Positions 24,304 to 33,496 of a stretch of DNA of 64,000 nt are shown in pieces. Where the stretch lies: NCBI GenBank assembly GCA_016927905.1, contig JAFGLW010000007.1, positions 1-64,000 of the forward strand, in the 5' to 3' direction. Every line of letters begins with the position of its first letter. Position 1 is the first letter of the stretch. Position numbers and translations under genes: made by a program. The notes under the pieces were generated by a model. The model did not search any database. It worked only from the letters and a program-made list of their open reading frames with translations, and was not told the DNA's origin. Source of the DNA: a candidate division CSSED10-310 bacterium. GTDB lineage: Bacteria; CSSED10-310; JAFGJC01.

Positions 24304-24332
24304 TTGACGATATAAATCTGTTTTCGTAAACT
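24304..24332 (+). promoter_or_regulatory. Candidate promoter of the nucleotidyltransferase pair
   Basis: TTGACG (24304-24309), 17 bases and TAAACT (24327-24332), 10 bases upstream of the small-protein ATG at 24343. That leaves a very short leader. The region is more AT-rich than its surroundings. Confidence 0.45.
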
Positions 24333-24342
24333 TTGCAGTGGG

Positions 24343-24549
24343 ATGAATAAACATTCTGAGTTTAATAAGTTCGAGCGGAAACAAATACAAAACACTCCGG
24401 CTGATTTCCGGAGGAATCTGGAAATTTTCGAAGCTTTATACCGGGAAGCGGTAATGCTGAAGATCTTGCCGCTGAAAAATCCGCTGGAGGGGATTGATGT
24501 CGATATCACTCTTGCCTGGAAGTTGAACCGTGTTCGCGGAACTGATTGA
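24343..24549 (+). CDS. Small protein, putative antitoxin-like partner of the nucleotidyltransferase
   Basis: 68 residues, Lys/Glu-rich, predicted helical (NPADFRRNLEIFEALYREAV region). Similar-sized proteins commonly precede DUF6036/AbiEii-like nucleotidyltransferase genes and are assumed to be their partners. It overlaps the downstream gene by 20 bases and has its own promoter candidate. Codon use is more AT-rich than in neighbours, suggesting acquisition by transfer. The antitoxin role is inferred from position only. Confidence 0.55.
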   Translation: MNKHSEFNKFERKQIQNTPADFRRNLEIFEALYREAVMLKILPLKNPLEGIDVDITLAWKLNRVRGTD

Positions 24550-25084
24550 ATCCCTGGCAGTCGCCCTGGAAGAGAAAAATATCCCTTACATGATCATCGG
24601 GGGTCAGGCGGTTTTGCTTTATGGTGAGCCGAGACTGACCAAGGACATCGATATCACACTGGGTATCGATCATGCCGAACATAAAAAAATACTGGATATC
24701 GCGTCAGCTCTCCAATTGACACCACTGGTGGACAATCCGGCTCAGTTTGTCCGGCAGACAATGGTGCTGCCAATTCAGGATCAATCCACCGGCATCCGTA
24801 TCGATTTCATCTTTTCCTATTCCGAGTTCGAGCGGCAGGCTATTCAAAGGGGTCGGCGCATTCGGATCGGGAAACAGGCGGTTTGTTATGCATCGCTTGA
24901 AGATCTCATTATCCATAAAATAATTGCCGCCCGTCCGAGGGATATCGAGGATGTTCAGTCTCTGTTGCTGAAAAATCCGGATTTTGACCGTGAGTATATC
25001 CATCGGTGGTTGAATGATTTTGATACTGCGCTCGATGCCGATTATCTGGCTCGTTTTGATCACCTGATCGAACAAGCAGGTTGA
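24530..25084 (+). CDS. DUF6036/AbiEii-like nucleotidyltransferase
   Basis: 184 residues from GTG at 24530. The polymerase-beta-type motif GGQAVLLYGEPRLTKDIDI (G-G...DxD with D39 and D41) and a third acidic residue in IRIDFIFSY near 88-96 make a complete nucleotidyltransferase active site. A C-terminal helical part holds EDLIIHKIIAARPRDIEDVQ. Relatives act as toxins (AMP/CMP transfer to tRNA or proteins) or as orphan transferases. It overlaps the small upstream gene and forms a compact, AT-rich two-gene module between housekeeping genes. Toxicity is not shown by sequence. Confidence 0.75.
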   Translation: MFAELIESLAVALEEKNIPYMIIGGQAVLLYGEPRLTKDIDITLGIDHAEHKKILDIASALQLTPLVDNPAQFVRQTMVLPIQDQSTGIRIDFIFSYSEFERQAIQRGRRIRIGKQAVCYASLEDLIIHKIIAARPRDIEDVQSLLLKNPDFDREYIHRWLNDFDTALDADYLARFDHLIEQAG

Positions 25085-25112
25085 GAAAACCGGACTATCG
25101 TTAGCATACGAT

Positions 25113-26297
25113 TCAATCTTCCAGCTCCAGGAAGAAGCATTTCAGGTAGTCGGTGCCCTCCAGGCCGGGCAGGATGGGGTGATCCGGACCCGCTCCCCCG
25201 GTTTCGAAGATGCGTCCGGTCCGATCGGCTTCGTGAAGGGCGTGGCCCAGCAGCCGCAGGAAATCCTCCCGGGAGACATGATAGGAACAGATGGACGTGA
25301 CCAGCAATCCGCCGAGCGCCAGGCACTGAAGCGCCAGCCGGTTCACTTTCCGGTAATTCGCCAGATTTCTCCGGGCCCGTCCCGCGCCGCGGACCCAGGA
25401 GGGCGGATCCAGGAAAATGACATCCCATCTGTCCCGTCCGGCGTACCGGGTCATGAAATCGACCGCTTCGGCCCGGATGAAGTCACATCGGTTCGAAACG
25501 CCGTGATCGGCGGCGGTGCGCGATCCCAGACCCAGCGCCGATTCGAATATGTCCACCAGCGTGACATCCGACGCGCCCGCCATTGCCGCCCGGATCCCGA
25601 AATCACCCGAATAGCAGAACATGTCCAGGACCCGTTTCCCATGGCAGAATTCCGCCGCCCGTTTCCGGTTCAGCCGGTGATCCAGGAAAAACCCGGTTTT
25701 ATGGCCGGTCATGGGATCCATCCAGCTCCGGATACCGTCGACGGAAGCCTGGAATGGGATATCGATCCGCCCGGTTTCGATCCGGCGGTAACAGGGCAGG
25801 CCCTCCTTTTTCCGCGCGAGGGAATCGCAGGAAAGAATCACTGCCTTCGGGGACAGCCGGTCAACCAGCACCGGTAAAACGCATTCCATCTGTCTTTCCA
25901 TTCCGGCGGTGGTGATTTGAACCACCAGAACACCGGAAAACCAATCGGCGACCAGGCCGGGAAACCCGTCCGCCTCCCCGAAAACAATACGAAACGAGTC
26001 CTTCCGGGAATAGAATTTCCGCCGGAATCTCCAGGCCGCCTCGATGCGCCGGTCCCAGAAACCTCGGTCCACCGGTTCGTCGGTGAACGTGAGAATCCGG
26101 AGGGGGATCCTGGACAGGCCGTTGAAGTATCCCAGGCCGATCAATTCCCCTGCCGGAGACAGAACCCGGACGGTTGCGCCCGGTTCGACCGGATCGGGTA
26201 CCCGGGCGATCGATGAGGGTGTGAAGATGGCATGACCTTCGCGGATCAGCTGCAGGGCCTTGTCGGTCAGGACTGCGGCGCGGGGCGGATCGTTCAT
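25113..26297 (-). CDS. rlmI: RlmI-like 23S rRNA m5C methyltransferase
   Basis: 394 residues from the ATG at 26297, which overlaps the previous stop (ATGA). The N-terminal PUA-like domain (about 1-75) precedes an EEHEE-type region and a Rossmann SAM domain with VLDMFCYSGDFGIRAA and LDPPSWVRG. The family Cys is in TSICSYHVS. RlmI methylates C1962 of 23S rRNA in E. coli. A longer frame upstream only reads through the sulfatase-like gene. It is the third gene of the SHMT-sulfatase-RlmI operon. The exact target base is inferred. Confidence 0.82.
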   Translation of the reverse strand: MNDPPRAAVLTDKALQLIREGHAIFTPSSIARVPDPVEPGATVRVLSPAGELIGLGYFNGLSRIPLRILTFTDEPVDRGFWDRRIEAAWRFRRKFYSRKDSFRIVFGEADGFPGLVADWFSGVLVVQITTAGMERQMECVLPVLVDRLSPKAVILSCDSLARKKEGLPCYRRIETGRIDIPFQASVDGIRSWMDPMTGHKTGFFLDHRLNRKRAAEFCHGKRVLDMFCYSGDFGIRAAMAGASDVTLVDIFESALGLGSRTAADHGVSNRCDFIRAEAVDFMTRYAGRDRWDVIFLDPPSWVRGAGRARRNLANYRKVNRLALQCLALGGLLVTSICSYHVSREDFLRLLGHALHEADRTGRIFETGGAGPDHPILPGLEGTDYLKCFFLELED

Positions 26298-27991
26298 ATG
26301 ATGTAGCCCAGCGCCCGGAGATTTTCCTCCAGCTCCTTTTCCTCCTCGGTGGAGATTGCGGGTGCGATGAAACGAGTGGGCGACTGGGCCAGAATGGCAT
26401 CGCGGACCTGTAACTGTCCGTCCAGCCAGGTTTCCATCCGTTTCTGCAGGGTCCGGGCCTTGTCGCGGTGTTCGCTCCAGATGTTCCGTTTCTCGAACGG
26501 ATCGGTATCCAGGTCGAACAGGAGAATCTCCCACATGGCGTCCCGATCCAGATCCTCCAGCGGTCTCGTGTAATATTTCTTTTCGATCCGGGTGTTCCAG
26601 TCCGCCCGGATGTCGGCCTGGCTGAGTTCATCCGTCCACCGGTCCTGATCGGTGAATGCCGAAATCAGGTGTTCCCGCCACGTTTTCGGGGGCCGGTTGG
26701 TGAAGATCTGGCAGCGGGTCGCCGGATCGATCCGATCTCTCAGGATCAATTTCCAGTGGGTAGCGGGATCGACGGCTGTCAGTTCCTGCCGCATTCCGGC
26801 CAGCGGATAATGAAGCGTGGAAAACAATATGTCGCCTTCGGAACGGGGCTGGAAGAAATCCGGTGCGCCCGGCTGAATTTTGGCTGTAATCCCGAAACAG
26901 TCCAGCATGGTGGGCATGAAATCCATGTTGGACCGCCATTGATTTCGGGGCGGGTTCCAGTTTTTGAAATCGGGATGGATCAGGATCATGGGGACATTGA
27001 TTTCATGACCCATGGTGGAGGCGATGTGATTGCGGAATCCGTGCTCGTCCGAAAAACTTTCGCCGTGATCCGATGAGACGATCACCAGGACATCGTCGAG
27101 TTTGTGCCGTTTCAACTGCTCGAACAGCAGAGCCACGCAGCGGTCCGAATACGCCACCTCGCTCAGGTAGTATTCCCGCCGCCTGGCACCTTCCTCCGGC
27201 CCGCTCTTGTCGGGCGGATTGATGGCCTTGACCTCCGGCAGCTCGGGACCGCAACCGGTGTTGAAATAAGGTTCATGCGTGTTGGACAGATGGATCCATC
27301 CGAAGAATTCCTTCCGGTCTTTCGCCCAGTTGCAGAACTCGTTGATATAGGTTTCGCAGGTCTGTCTTTCGTTTTCGAAGCTGACTTTCGCCACCCGGTT
27401 CTTCCGGATTAAATGGTAATTGCAGTCGTTGATCAGGTTGAAATCGGTGACCATTGGATTGGTGGTCAGGGATGCGGTCTGGATCCCGTGGGCTTTCAGG
27501 ATTTCCGGAAACATGGGAGCGTTGCACTGGTAGCCGAACAGACCCTGCCGGTACAGGCTGTATACCTGCCTTCTTCCCGGGAACCCGAACGCATACTCGT
27601 GATAATAAACCGGATAGGAGCAGAACATCGAAGCCAGCGATTCTCCGGTGAACGATGATTCCGTCACGCAGAATACCTGTGCATGCTGCCGGGCCAGGGA
27701 ATCCATCACCGGGGTCAGGTCCAGGCCGGAACCGTAGCAGCCCAGGACATCGCTGCGCAGGGCATCGATACTGAACAGTAGAACCCGGTTGAATGGACCC
27801 GGACGGGTCCGGGGGAAATTTTCCAGGATCGACCGGATGCGCTGCCGTTTGATCGCTTCCAGCGTCCCGGCCGGATCGGTTTTATTCCCGCAGGCCCACA
27901 TGCCCAGACCACCCGCGGCAACCGCGCAACCTTTCAAAAAGATTCGCCGGTGAATCTTGTGCAAAAATATGCCCCGGGCACTCCGATTCAC
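26294..27991 (-). CDS. Tat-exported sulfatase-fold lipoprotein hydrolase
   Basis: 565 residues. A twin-arginine signal (RRIFLKG near 15-21) runs into a lipobox-like MWACG near 32-36, so it is probably exported folded and lipidated. The sulfatase/alkaline phosphatase fold is shown by VLLFSIDALRSDVLGCYG and VSSDHGESFSDEHG. The nucleophile region reads ESSFTGESLASMF, without CxPSR, so a classical formylglycine sulfatase is unlikely. It starts at GTG 27991 overlapping the SHMT-like stop (GTGA) and ends overlapping RlmI. The coupling to a PLP enzyme is unusual. Confidence 0.75.
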   Translation of the reverse strand: MNRSARGIFLHKIHRRIFLKGCAVAAGGLGMWACGNKTDPAGTLEAIKRQRIRSILENFPRTRPGPFNRVLLFSIDALRSDVLGCYGSGLDLTPVMDSLARQHAQVFCVTESSFTGESLASMFCSYPVYYHEYAFGFPGRRQVYSLYRQGLFGYQCNAPMFPEILKAHGIQTASLTTNPMVTDFNLINDCNYHLIRKNRVAKVSFENERQTCETYINEFCNWAKDRKEFFGWIHLSNTHEPYFNTGCGPELPEVKAINPPDKSGPEEGARRREYYLSEVAYSDRCVALLFEQLKRHKLDDVLVIVSSDHGESFSDEHGFRNHIASTMGHEINVPMILIHPDFKNWNPPRNQWRSNMDFMPTMLDCFGITAKIQPGAPDFFQPRSEGDILFSTLHYPLAGMRQELTAVDPATHWKLILRDRIDPATRCQIFTNRPPKTWREHLISAFTDQDRWTDELSQADIRADWNTRIEKKYYTRPLEDLDRDAMWEILLFDLDTDPFEKRNIWSEHRDKARTLQKRMETWLDGQLQVRDAILAQSPTRFIAPAISTEEEKELEENLRALGYII

Positions 27992-29433
27992 AGGGTCAGC
28001 TTGTCGCCGAACAGGATCAACCGGTCCGCAAACCGGCGGGTAAAATCAGAAGCGGGGAAGACGGTTTGAAGCATCCGGGCGCCGAATTCCGCCGCCTGAT
28101 CATATGGCAGGCAGAACACCTGGTGCAGGAAAGCCTTCCGGTAATCCGCCACTTCCTTCTTGACGGTCCTGCCCCGGATGATTACGTCGGCGACGAATTC
28201 GGCAACCGCTTCGAAATCCGTTTCAACCATCCCGTACCGGGTCATCTCCTGGACACCCATCCGAAGGCCGCTTGATTTTAAAAAGGTATCGTCATCGGGC
28301 AGCGCCTGGTAGTTGCAGATAATGTTGTTTTCTTCCAGTTTCCGGGCGATTTCTTCTCCCGGCCCGTACCGGATGACCCGCAGAAGCACCTGATGGGTAT
28401 AAGTGTACCCGTCGGCGGGATCACCTTCCACCGGAATGCCGGCCTTTACCAGATACTGGGCGAATGCCCGGGCGTTGTTCATAACCTGGATCTGGTACTG
28501 CTGCTTGAATGAATTCATTTCGTATGCGGCCATCAGGAGCGCCAGCAGGGTGCCCAGGTGGTGATTGGAGGTGGATCCCGGAAACGCCCGGCTCTTGACC
28601 TCCAGCCACATTTTGCGGAAATGAGAGCCTTTTCCCATGTTGGATACGATCACGCCCCGCTGGGGTCCGAAGAAAGTCTTGTGGGTGGAGCCGGTCACGA
28701 TGTCTGCGCCCTCGTCCAGAGGCGTCTGAAACGCACCGTACAGACCCAGCACATGCGCCATGTCGTATATGATGATCGGGCGCGGATCCCAATCTTTCAC
28801 CACTTCGTACAATTCCCTGACCGGTTCCGGATAGATGAACATGGATTTACCGAAAATCACCATCTCCGGTTTCACTGTTTCAACCATCTCCAGCAGCCGG
28901 GGCACATCCATCCGGTAAGGATTATCCGCCAGAATGGGGAAGTTGACACAGTTTTCGGATTTGGTCTCCGGATTCGGATCGACATAGTTGAACAGGGCCC
29001 CCATGGGCTGGCTCGAAAGATGACCGCCCTTGCCCAGGTCATTGTTCATGACCGAACGCAGCCTGCGGAAATCGGTATCATCCCGCTTGTTGACATATTT
29101 CGTGGCCGCCTTGAACACAATTTCATTCGCCATCTGGCCCGAAATCGGGCGCATCTCCGCTTCCGAACAGCTGAAATACTTCTGCATCTGGACCCGGGCC
29201 TCTTCTTCCACATCCCGGATGAAATCGACGCCCTGGTAGAAATAAATTTCATTGCCCTTCATGGTACGGTGCTCCGCATACCGGCCCGAAGGATCGGAAA
29301 TCTCGCAGAATTTCACCAGCAGACTGGGCGTGGTTTCCGACGGGATCAGATTGATGCACTGATGCTGCCGCCAGTGATTGTTGGCTTCAACCCGCTCAAC
29401 CAGATGTTCGATCTGTTTCAGTAAATCCGTCAT
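27988..29433 (-). CDS. Serine hydroxymethyltransferase-family PLP enzyme
   Basis: 481 residues from the ATG at 29433, 7 bases after a perfect AAGGAGGT. SHMT landmarks: INLIPSETTPS (usual IASEN), RYAEHRT, ISGQMANEIVF, the PLP-binding Lys in TGSTHKTFFGPQRG and the carboxylate-binding Arg in LRMGVQEMTRYG. Canonical SHMT is about 415-430 residues and more conserved; this one is longer and diverged at the ASEN and YYGG regions. It may be a true glycine hydroxymethyltransferase or a relative acting on another amino acid. It leads an operon with a sulfatase-fold lipoprotein and RlmI, not the one-carbon genes usually beside glyA. Confidence 0.75.
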   Translation of the reverse strand: MTDLLKQIEHLVERVEANNHWRQHQCINLIPSETTPSLLVKFCEISDPSGRYAEHRTMKGNEIYFYQGVDFIRDVEEEARVQMQKYFSCSEAEMRPISGQMANEIVFKAATKYVNKRDDTDFRRLRSVMNNDLGKGGHLSSQPMGALFNYVDPNPETKSENCVNFPILADNPYRMDVPRLLEMVETVKPEMVIFGKSMFIYPEPVRELYEVVKDWDPRPIIIYDMAHVLGLYGAFQTPLDEGADIVTGSTHKTFFGPQRGVIVSNMGKGSHFRKMWLEVKSRAFPGSTSNHHLGTLLALLMAAYEMNSFKQQYQIQVMNNARAFAQYLVKAGIPVEGDPADGYTYTHQVLLRVIRYGPGEEIARKLEENNIICNYQALPDDDTFLKSSGLRMGVQEMTRYGMVETDFEAVAEFVADVIIRGRTVKKEVADYRKAFLHQVFCLPYDQAAEFGARMLQTVFPASDFTRRFADRLILFGDKLTL

Positions 29434-29482
29434 GGAATGAACCTCCTTAAAATGATCCGGCACAAATCGCCGGTTCCATCCA

Positions 29483-29510
29483 ATTATATGAACGGCTGAC
29501 GGAAATACAA
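29483..29510 (-). promoter_or_regulatory. Candidate sigma-70 promoter of the SHMT operon
   Basis: On the minus strand a perfect TATAAT (29488-29483) with TTGTAT (29510-29505) 16 bases upstream. The transcript would begin near 29476, about 43 bases before the SHMT-like ATG. Confidence 0.5.
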
Positions 29511-29607
29511 CCGGAACGACCTGACCGATACCGCCGGGAAATTTGCCCGATCGATCTGTCTGATTGTGGTATCCTGCTTCGCAGTCAGAAAATCAGCCCG
29601 GGGGAAT

Positions 29608-30072
29608 ATGATCATGAAAAAAACAATTCTGCTGCTGCTTCCGGGGATTGCAGCATCTGCCGTTCCCGCCATGGCCGATGATTGCCAGTCCCTGTGGAAC
29701 AAGGCGGTCGCGCTGTTCGATGCAGAAACGGACCGGGTTCCGGGCCGGGTTGTGAGCACTATGAAAATCCTGAACAAGAAGGGCGAAATCGAAAACACGA
29801 CGGTGATGGAAATGAGACAATACATCGACGAACAAGGTGTTCTGCAATCGGAAATCACCCGTGTGATCGAGGACGGCAAGGATATCGCGGAGGCTGCCGG
29901 ACTCCATCCGAACGATCCGCACGAAATTCTCAAAACCGTCAAGGCATCACAACAAAGTTTTAATATTGCTCTTTCCGGTCCCGGCTGCTCAGGAAGATCC
30001 ACTCCTGCCGCTTCCGCTGTTCCACGGACCGGATGCCGGTATCGATCAGGTAGCAGTCGTTGCATGGGGTGA
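29608..30072 (+). pseudogene. Truncated exported protein gene fused to antisense of a radical SAM gene
   Basis: From the ATG at 29608 (GGGGGAAT ribosome site) the first about 115 residues look like a real exported protein: signal peptide KKTILLLLPGIAASAVPAMA and a domain with VPGRVVSTMKILNKKGEIE and MRQYIDEQGVLQSEITR. Secreted proteins with similar N-termini are normally much longer. After residue about 118 the frame runs through the antisense of the radical SAM gene 3' end (29960-30072) and becomes Ser/Arg/Gly-rich nonsense. The simplest reading is a 5' remnant of a gene whose 3' part was lost where the radical SAM gene now ends. Confidence 0.55.
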
Positions 30073-31201
30073 TCGCCTGGGTCGTGTTGACGGTCCGGCG
30101 GATGGTCCGGATCGTCCTGCCGTTCCATATGGATTTGAAATCCTGACGGGTCAGATCCCCCAGTCGGGGCGGGTAGTACTGGCAGCAGGGGAGCACTACG
30201 CCGGTTGTGGTGATGAGTGTCTGGATATAAACGAGTTCGCAGATGCGGCTTGAAATGGCGGGTGTGGAATCCGACGTATTCGAAAACGGCGGCGGCGCTT
30301 CGAAATGGATATTCAAATCAGCGGCTTTCCATTTCGCCTTCGTATAAACATCATTGTAAAGCTCCGGTTCAAGGATCAGCGACTCCTCCCGGTCTTTTTC
30401 CTCGTAAATGAGCAGCGGTCCGACCACCAGGTGGGTCCCACCGGTTTCAGCCAGGAAATCCACCACATCAGGCAGCTCCCGGGCGTTCCGGCGACCGATG
30501 ATGAAGGAAATTCCCAGGTCGAACCGGTCGACCGGTTTCAACTTACTCCTTCTTTGCGCAAACGTCCGGTATGTTTGCATTACACGGTCGAATTTCGCCG
30601 GGTACCGCAGTTCATTGAAAAGCTCCGGATCGAGGCTGTCGAAGGAAAAATCGATCCGGAACAGGTTGGATATCAGCCTTTCAGGCAGCCGGTCCGGGTC
30701 CAGAAGGGTGCCGTTGGTCACCACATGCAGTTTGACTCGGTGGCGGGATGCGGCATCCAGGATCCGTTCGAGGTTTTTCGCGATGAACGGTTCTCCGCTC
30801 AGTGAAGTATTCAAAGTCCGGGCGGTTGGAAACAGCTCCATGACGATTTTGTCGAACAGCTCATCCGTCATGTCCGGTACGGCATTGTGATCCGGCGCAT
30901 CCGGCGTTTGGCGGTAGCAGAATGGGCATTTCAGGTTGCACCGGACGGTAGTCTCGATGTTGAGATGAGGCGGCAGGGTGGTGACAGTTTCCCGCCGGGC
31001 GGCGAGTTCCAGCTTGTTCAGGGCGAAGTTATAGCGTTTCCAGACGTCCAGCAGTTGCAGGCTCAAACTGGTTTCTCCCTGTGCGGTTCCATGGAGTTTG
31101 CGAAGCGCAAGCCAGAGGAGATCCAGCATCCGGAACGGAATAAATTTCGGGTGGCGCTTGAACAGCTGGTATATTCTGTGCGCGATCCATTTCGGGGACA
31201 T
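29960..31201 (-). CDS. Radical SAM protein with SPASM-like C-terminus
   Basis: 413 residues from the ATG at 31201 (GGAGAAAAG ribosome site). The cluster motif CNLKCPFC binds the SAM [4Fe-4S]. A C-terminal Cys set (CELV..., PCCQYY, CNDC) resembles SPASM/twitch auxiliary-cluster domains. Such enzymes modify peptides, tRNA or sugars or make cofactors; no precursor peptide gene is seen nearby. It is convergent with, and overlaps, the truncated gene at 29608, and divergent from the L-2-hydroxyglutarate oxidase gene. Confidence 0.8.
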   Translation of the reverse strand: MSPKWIAHRIYQLFKRHPKFIPFRMLDLLWLALRKLHGTAQGETSLSLQLLDVWKRYNFALNKLELAARRETVTTLPPHLNIETTVRCNLKCPFCYRQTPDAPDHNAVPDMTDELFDKIVMELFPTARTLNTSLSGEPFIAKNLERILDAASRHRVKLHVVTNGTLLDPDRLPERLISNLFRIDFSFDSLDPELFNELRYPAKFDRVMQTYRTFAQRRSKLKPVDRFDLGISFIIGRRNARELPDVVDFLAETGGTHLVVGPLLIYEEKDREESLILEPELYNDVYTKAKWKAADLNIHFEAPPPFSNTSDSTPAISSRICELVYIQTLITTTGVVLPCCQYYPPRLGDLTRQDFKSIWNGRTIRTIRRTVNTTQAITPCNDCYLIDTGIRSVEQRKRQEWIFLSSRDRKEQY

Positions 31202-31374
31202 TGCTTTTCTCCAGATTTCAACTGCCGACCCGCAGACTACCAATTCGCATGACCGGGATGCAAATGCCCCGGCGCCGGGCATTTTTCCGTTGCATTCGGC
31301 TGTGCAGTGTGAAAATTTATGAAGCCTGCGGATCAGCCGCATCGGTTTTACCGGTAACCCGGAGTCAGATCAGG

Positions 31375-32595
31375 ATGGAGCGGATATTCGACATCGCCGT
31401 GATCGGGGGCGGGATCGTCGGGACGGCGACGGCCATGGCGCTTCTGGCCCGCCCGGGATCCTCCCTTGTGCTTCTGGAGACTGAAACCCGTCTGGCGGCT
31501 CACCAGACCGGCAACAACAGCGGCGTCATTCATTCCGGGTTGTATTACCGACCCGGATCCCTGAAAGCCAAAAATTGCGTGGAAGGACGGGCGCTGCTTT
31601 TGGAATTCTGCCGGGAATATGGGATCCATCATGATATCTGCGGCAAATTGGTTGTGGCGGTCCGGACGGATGAAGTACCCCGACTGGAGGACCTGATCCG
31701 CCGGGGCGCCGGGAACGGGCTGGAAGGATTGCGGCGGCTTTCCGGGGAGGAGATCCGGGAGATCGAACCGCATGTCCGGGGAGTGGCCGGACTGTTCGTT
31801 CCGCAGACCGGTATCGTGGATTTCGTGAAGGTCACCGAAGCCTTTGCGGACTGCATTCGTGAAAACGGGGGAGATATCCGGACCGGTACCCGGTTTCTCA
31901 GGTGTATCCGGGAGACGGATTCGTTCGTTCTGGAGACCACTGCCGGAAAGATCCGGTGCCGCAACCTGGTCAACTGCGCCGGATTGCATTCCGACCGGGT
32001 GGCGCGCCGGTGCGGATTAAACCCGGATACGCAGATCATTCCCTTCCGGGGAGAATATTATGCCATCGTTCCGGAACGCAGGCATCTGGTGAAAAACCTG
32101 GTCTACCCGGTTCCGGATCCTCAATTTCCGTTCCTCGGCGTTCATTTCACCCGGATGATCGACGGGGAAGTCGAGGCGGGGCCCAACGCCGTCCTGGCGT
32201 TCAAACGGGAAGGATATCGCAAATTCGATATTTCGATTCGCGACATGATTCAATATGCGTCATTTCCGGGTTTCTGGAGGATGGCGGCCCGGCACTGGAA
32301 AATGGGATTCGATGAATTTCACCGGTCTTTTTGCAGGAGTGCGTTCATAAAGACGTTGAAACGATTGATCCCGGAAATCGAAGATTCGGATATCCGCCCG
32401 GGCGATGCCGGCGTCCGGGCCCAGGCTCTGGACAGATCTGGCAGCCTGCTGGATGATTTCAAGATTTTGCGAGCCGAACGGATGATTCATGTTTTGAACG
32501 CACCCAGCCCGGCGGCAACCGCATCCATCAGCATCGGCAGGACCATCGCCGGTCTGGCCGGAGAATGTTTTTCAACGGGCAATTCGGTCACCTGA
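31375..32595 (+). CDS. lhgO: L-2-hydroxyglutarate oxidase-like FAD oxidoreductase
   Basis: 406 residues from the ATG at 31375. DxGxGxxG-type FAD motif IAVIGGGIVGTATA near 7-20, then TGNNSGVIHSGLYY, VPQTGIVD and IIPFRGEYY, as in LhgO (YgaF). LhgO returns L-2-hydroxyglutarate, a side product of malate dehydrogenase, to 2-oxoglutarate at the membrane quinone pool. An in-frame extension to 31201 lacks similarity. It is monocistronic and divergent from the radical SAM gene. Confidence 0.85.
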   Translation: MERIFDIAVIGGGIVGTATAMALLARPGSSLVLLETETRLAAHQTGNNSGVIHSGLYYRPGSLKAKNCVEGRALLLEFCREYGIHHDICGKLVVAVRTDEVPRLEDLIRRGAGNGLEGLRRLSGEEIREIEPHVRGVAGLFVPQTGIVDFVKVTEAFADCIRENGGDIRTGTRFLRCIRETDSFVLETTAGKIRCRNLVNCAGLHSDRVARRCGLNPDTQIIPFRGEYYAIVPERRHLVKNLVYPVPDPQFPFLGVHFTRMIDGEVEAGPNAVLAFKREGYRKFDISIRDMIQYASFPGFWRMAARHWKMGFDEFHRSFCRSAFIKTLKRLIPEIEDSDIRPGDAGVRAQALDRSGSLLDDFKILRAERMIHVLNAPSPAATASISIGRTIAGLAGECFSTGNSVT

Positions 32596-32702
32596 AAGGA
32601 TTCCCGCCGTACCCGGTCCATCCTGGTTCACCCGTCGAAGACAGGATCTTCGGGTGGACGGTCGATCCGTGCCGGCCTTGATGTCTGAAATAATTGAGGG
32701 AC

Positions 32703-33422
32703 TCAATCCGAGAGGTAATATTCGACGGTTGAGACCACACGCACTTTTTTGATGTGCGGATTGTTTTTATCCCGGTCGTCGATGCTGAACTGACCCTGGG
32801 AAGCGCGTTTGATTTTTCCGAGGGTGCTTTGGGAATCCGCTGCAAATTTCTGGGCGACTTCTCTGGCTTTCCGCGTGGCTTCCTCGATCATCTGGGGTTT
32901 GACATCGTTCAAGCGGGTGAAGATGTATTCCGTCTGGGACTGGTACAGATCCCCGCCGATCACGATACCCTGCTTGCCCAGCTCGGACAGGGAAGCCATC
33001 ACGGTCCGGACGGTGGGAATATTCCCGGAAAATACCGTGACGGTCTGGGTGGCAGTATAGCGAAACTCGGCCCGGGTACCGCTTCCGTACTGCTGGGCTG
33101 ATTTGTCGGTGATGGCGGGCGGAGAAACGGAGATTTCATCCGGCGTGACGCCGTTTTTCTGGAGAAAACTTCGTGTTTTCGCCGTACTGGTTTCGATGGC
33201 GGTGTACAATTCCTGGAGATTGTTGCTGGCTTCGGTGAACTGAATGGGCCAGATCACGATATCCGCTTCGAATTCGCGTTCTGAAAGGCCTTTCACGGTC
33301 ACGCTCCGCTCATATTCCTTGAATTCAATCAATGCGTTTCCCATCAAGAAACCAAGGGCGGCCAGGCCGAAAAATATGAACAGTCCCAGAATGAAAGCGC
33401 TTGTTCTGGAGTTATCCTGCAT
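32703..33422 (-). CDS. SIMPL-domain (DUF541) membrane-anchored protein
   Basis: 239 residues. An N-terminal transmembrane anchor (about 9-30) precedes a SIMPL domain: VTVKGLSEREFEADIVIWPI near 41-60 and repeated beta strands (about 40-235). SIMPL/BP26-like proteins assemble as channel-like or ring oligomers in the periplasm; their role is poorly defined. It stands alone, with 74 bases upstream to the TerB-like gene stop. Confidence 0.82.
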   Translation of the reverse strand: MQDNSRTSAFILGLFIFFGLAALGFLMGNALIEFKEYERSVTVKGLSEREFEADIVIWPIQFTEASNNLQELYTAIETSTAKTRSFLQKNGVTPDEISVSPPAITDKSAQQYGSGTRAEFRYTATQTVTVFSGNIPTVRTVMASLSELGKQGIVIGGDLYQSQTEYIFTRLNDVKPQMIEEATRKAREVAQKFAADSQSTLGKIKRASQGQFSIDDRDKNNPHIKKVRVVSTVEYYLSD

Positions 33423-33496
33423 GGCAATCTCCTCTCATGGGAATGCGGGAATGACTTGAACGCCGGATCAAATGCAGAGTAATGCGGAACGAATGT

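Noticed and set aside
32625..32665. Hairpin between lhgO and the SIMPL gene as a bidirectional terminator
   Set aside because: Arms pair only with a 3-base bulge (CACCCG-TCG-AAGA with TCTTCGGGTG) and there is no T-run on either side.
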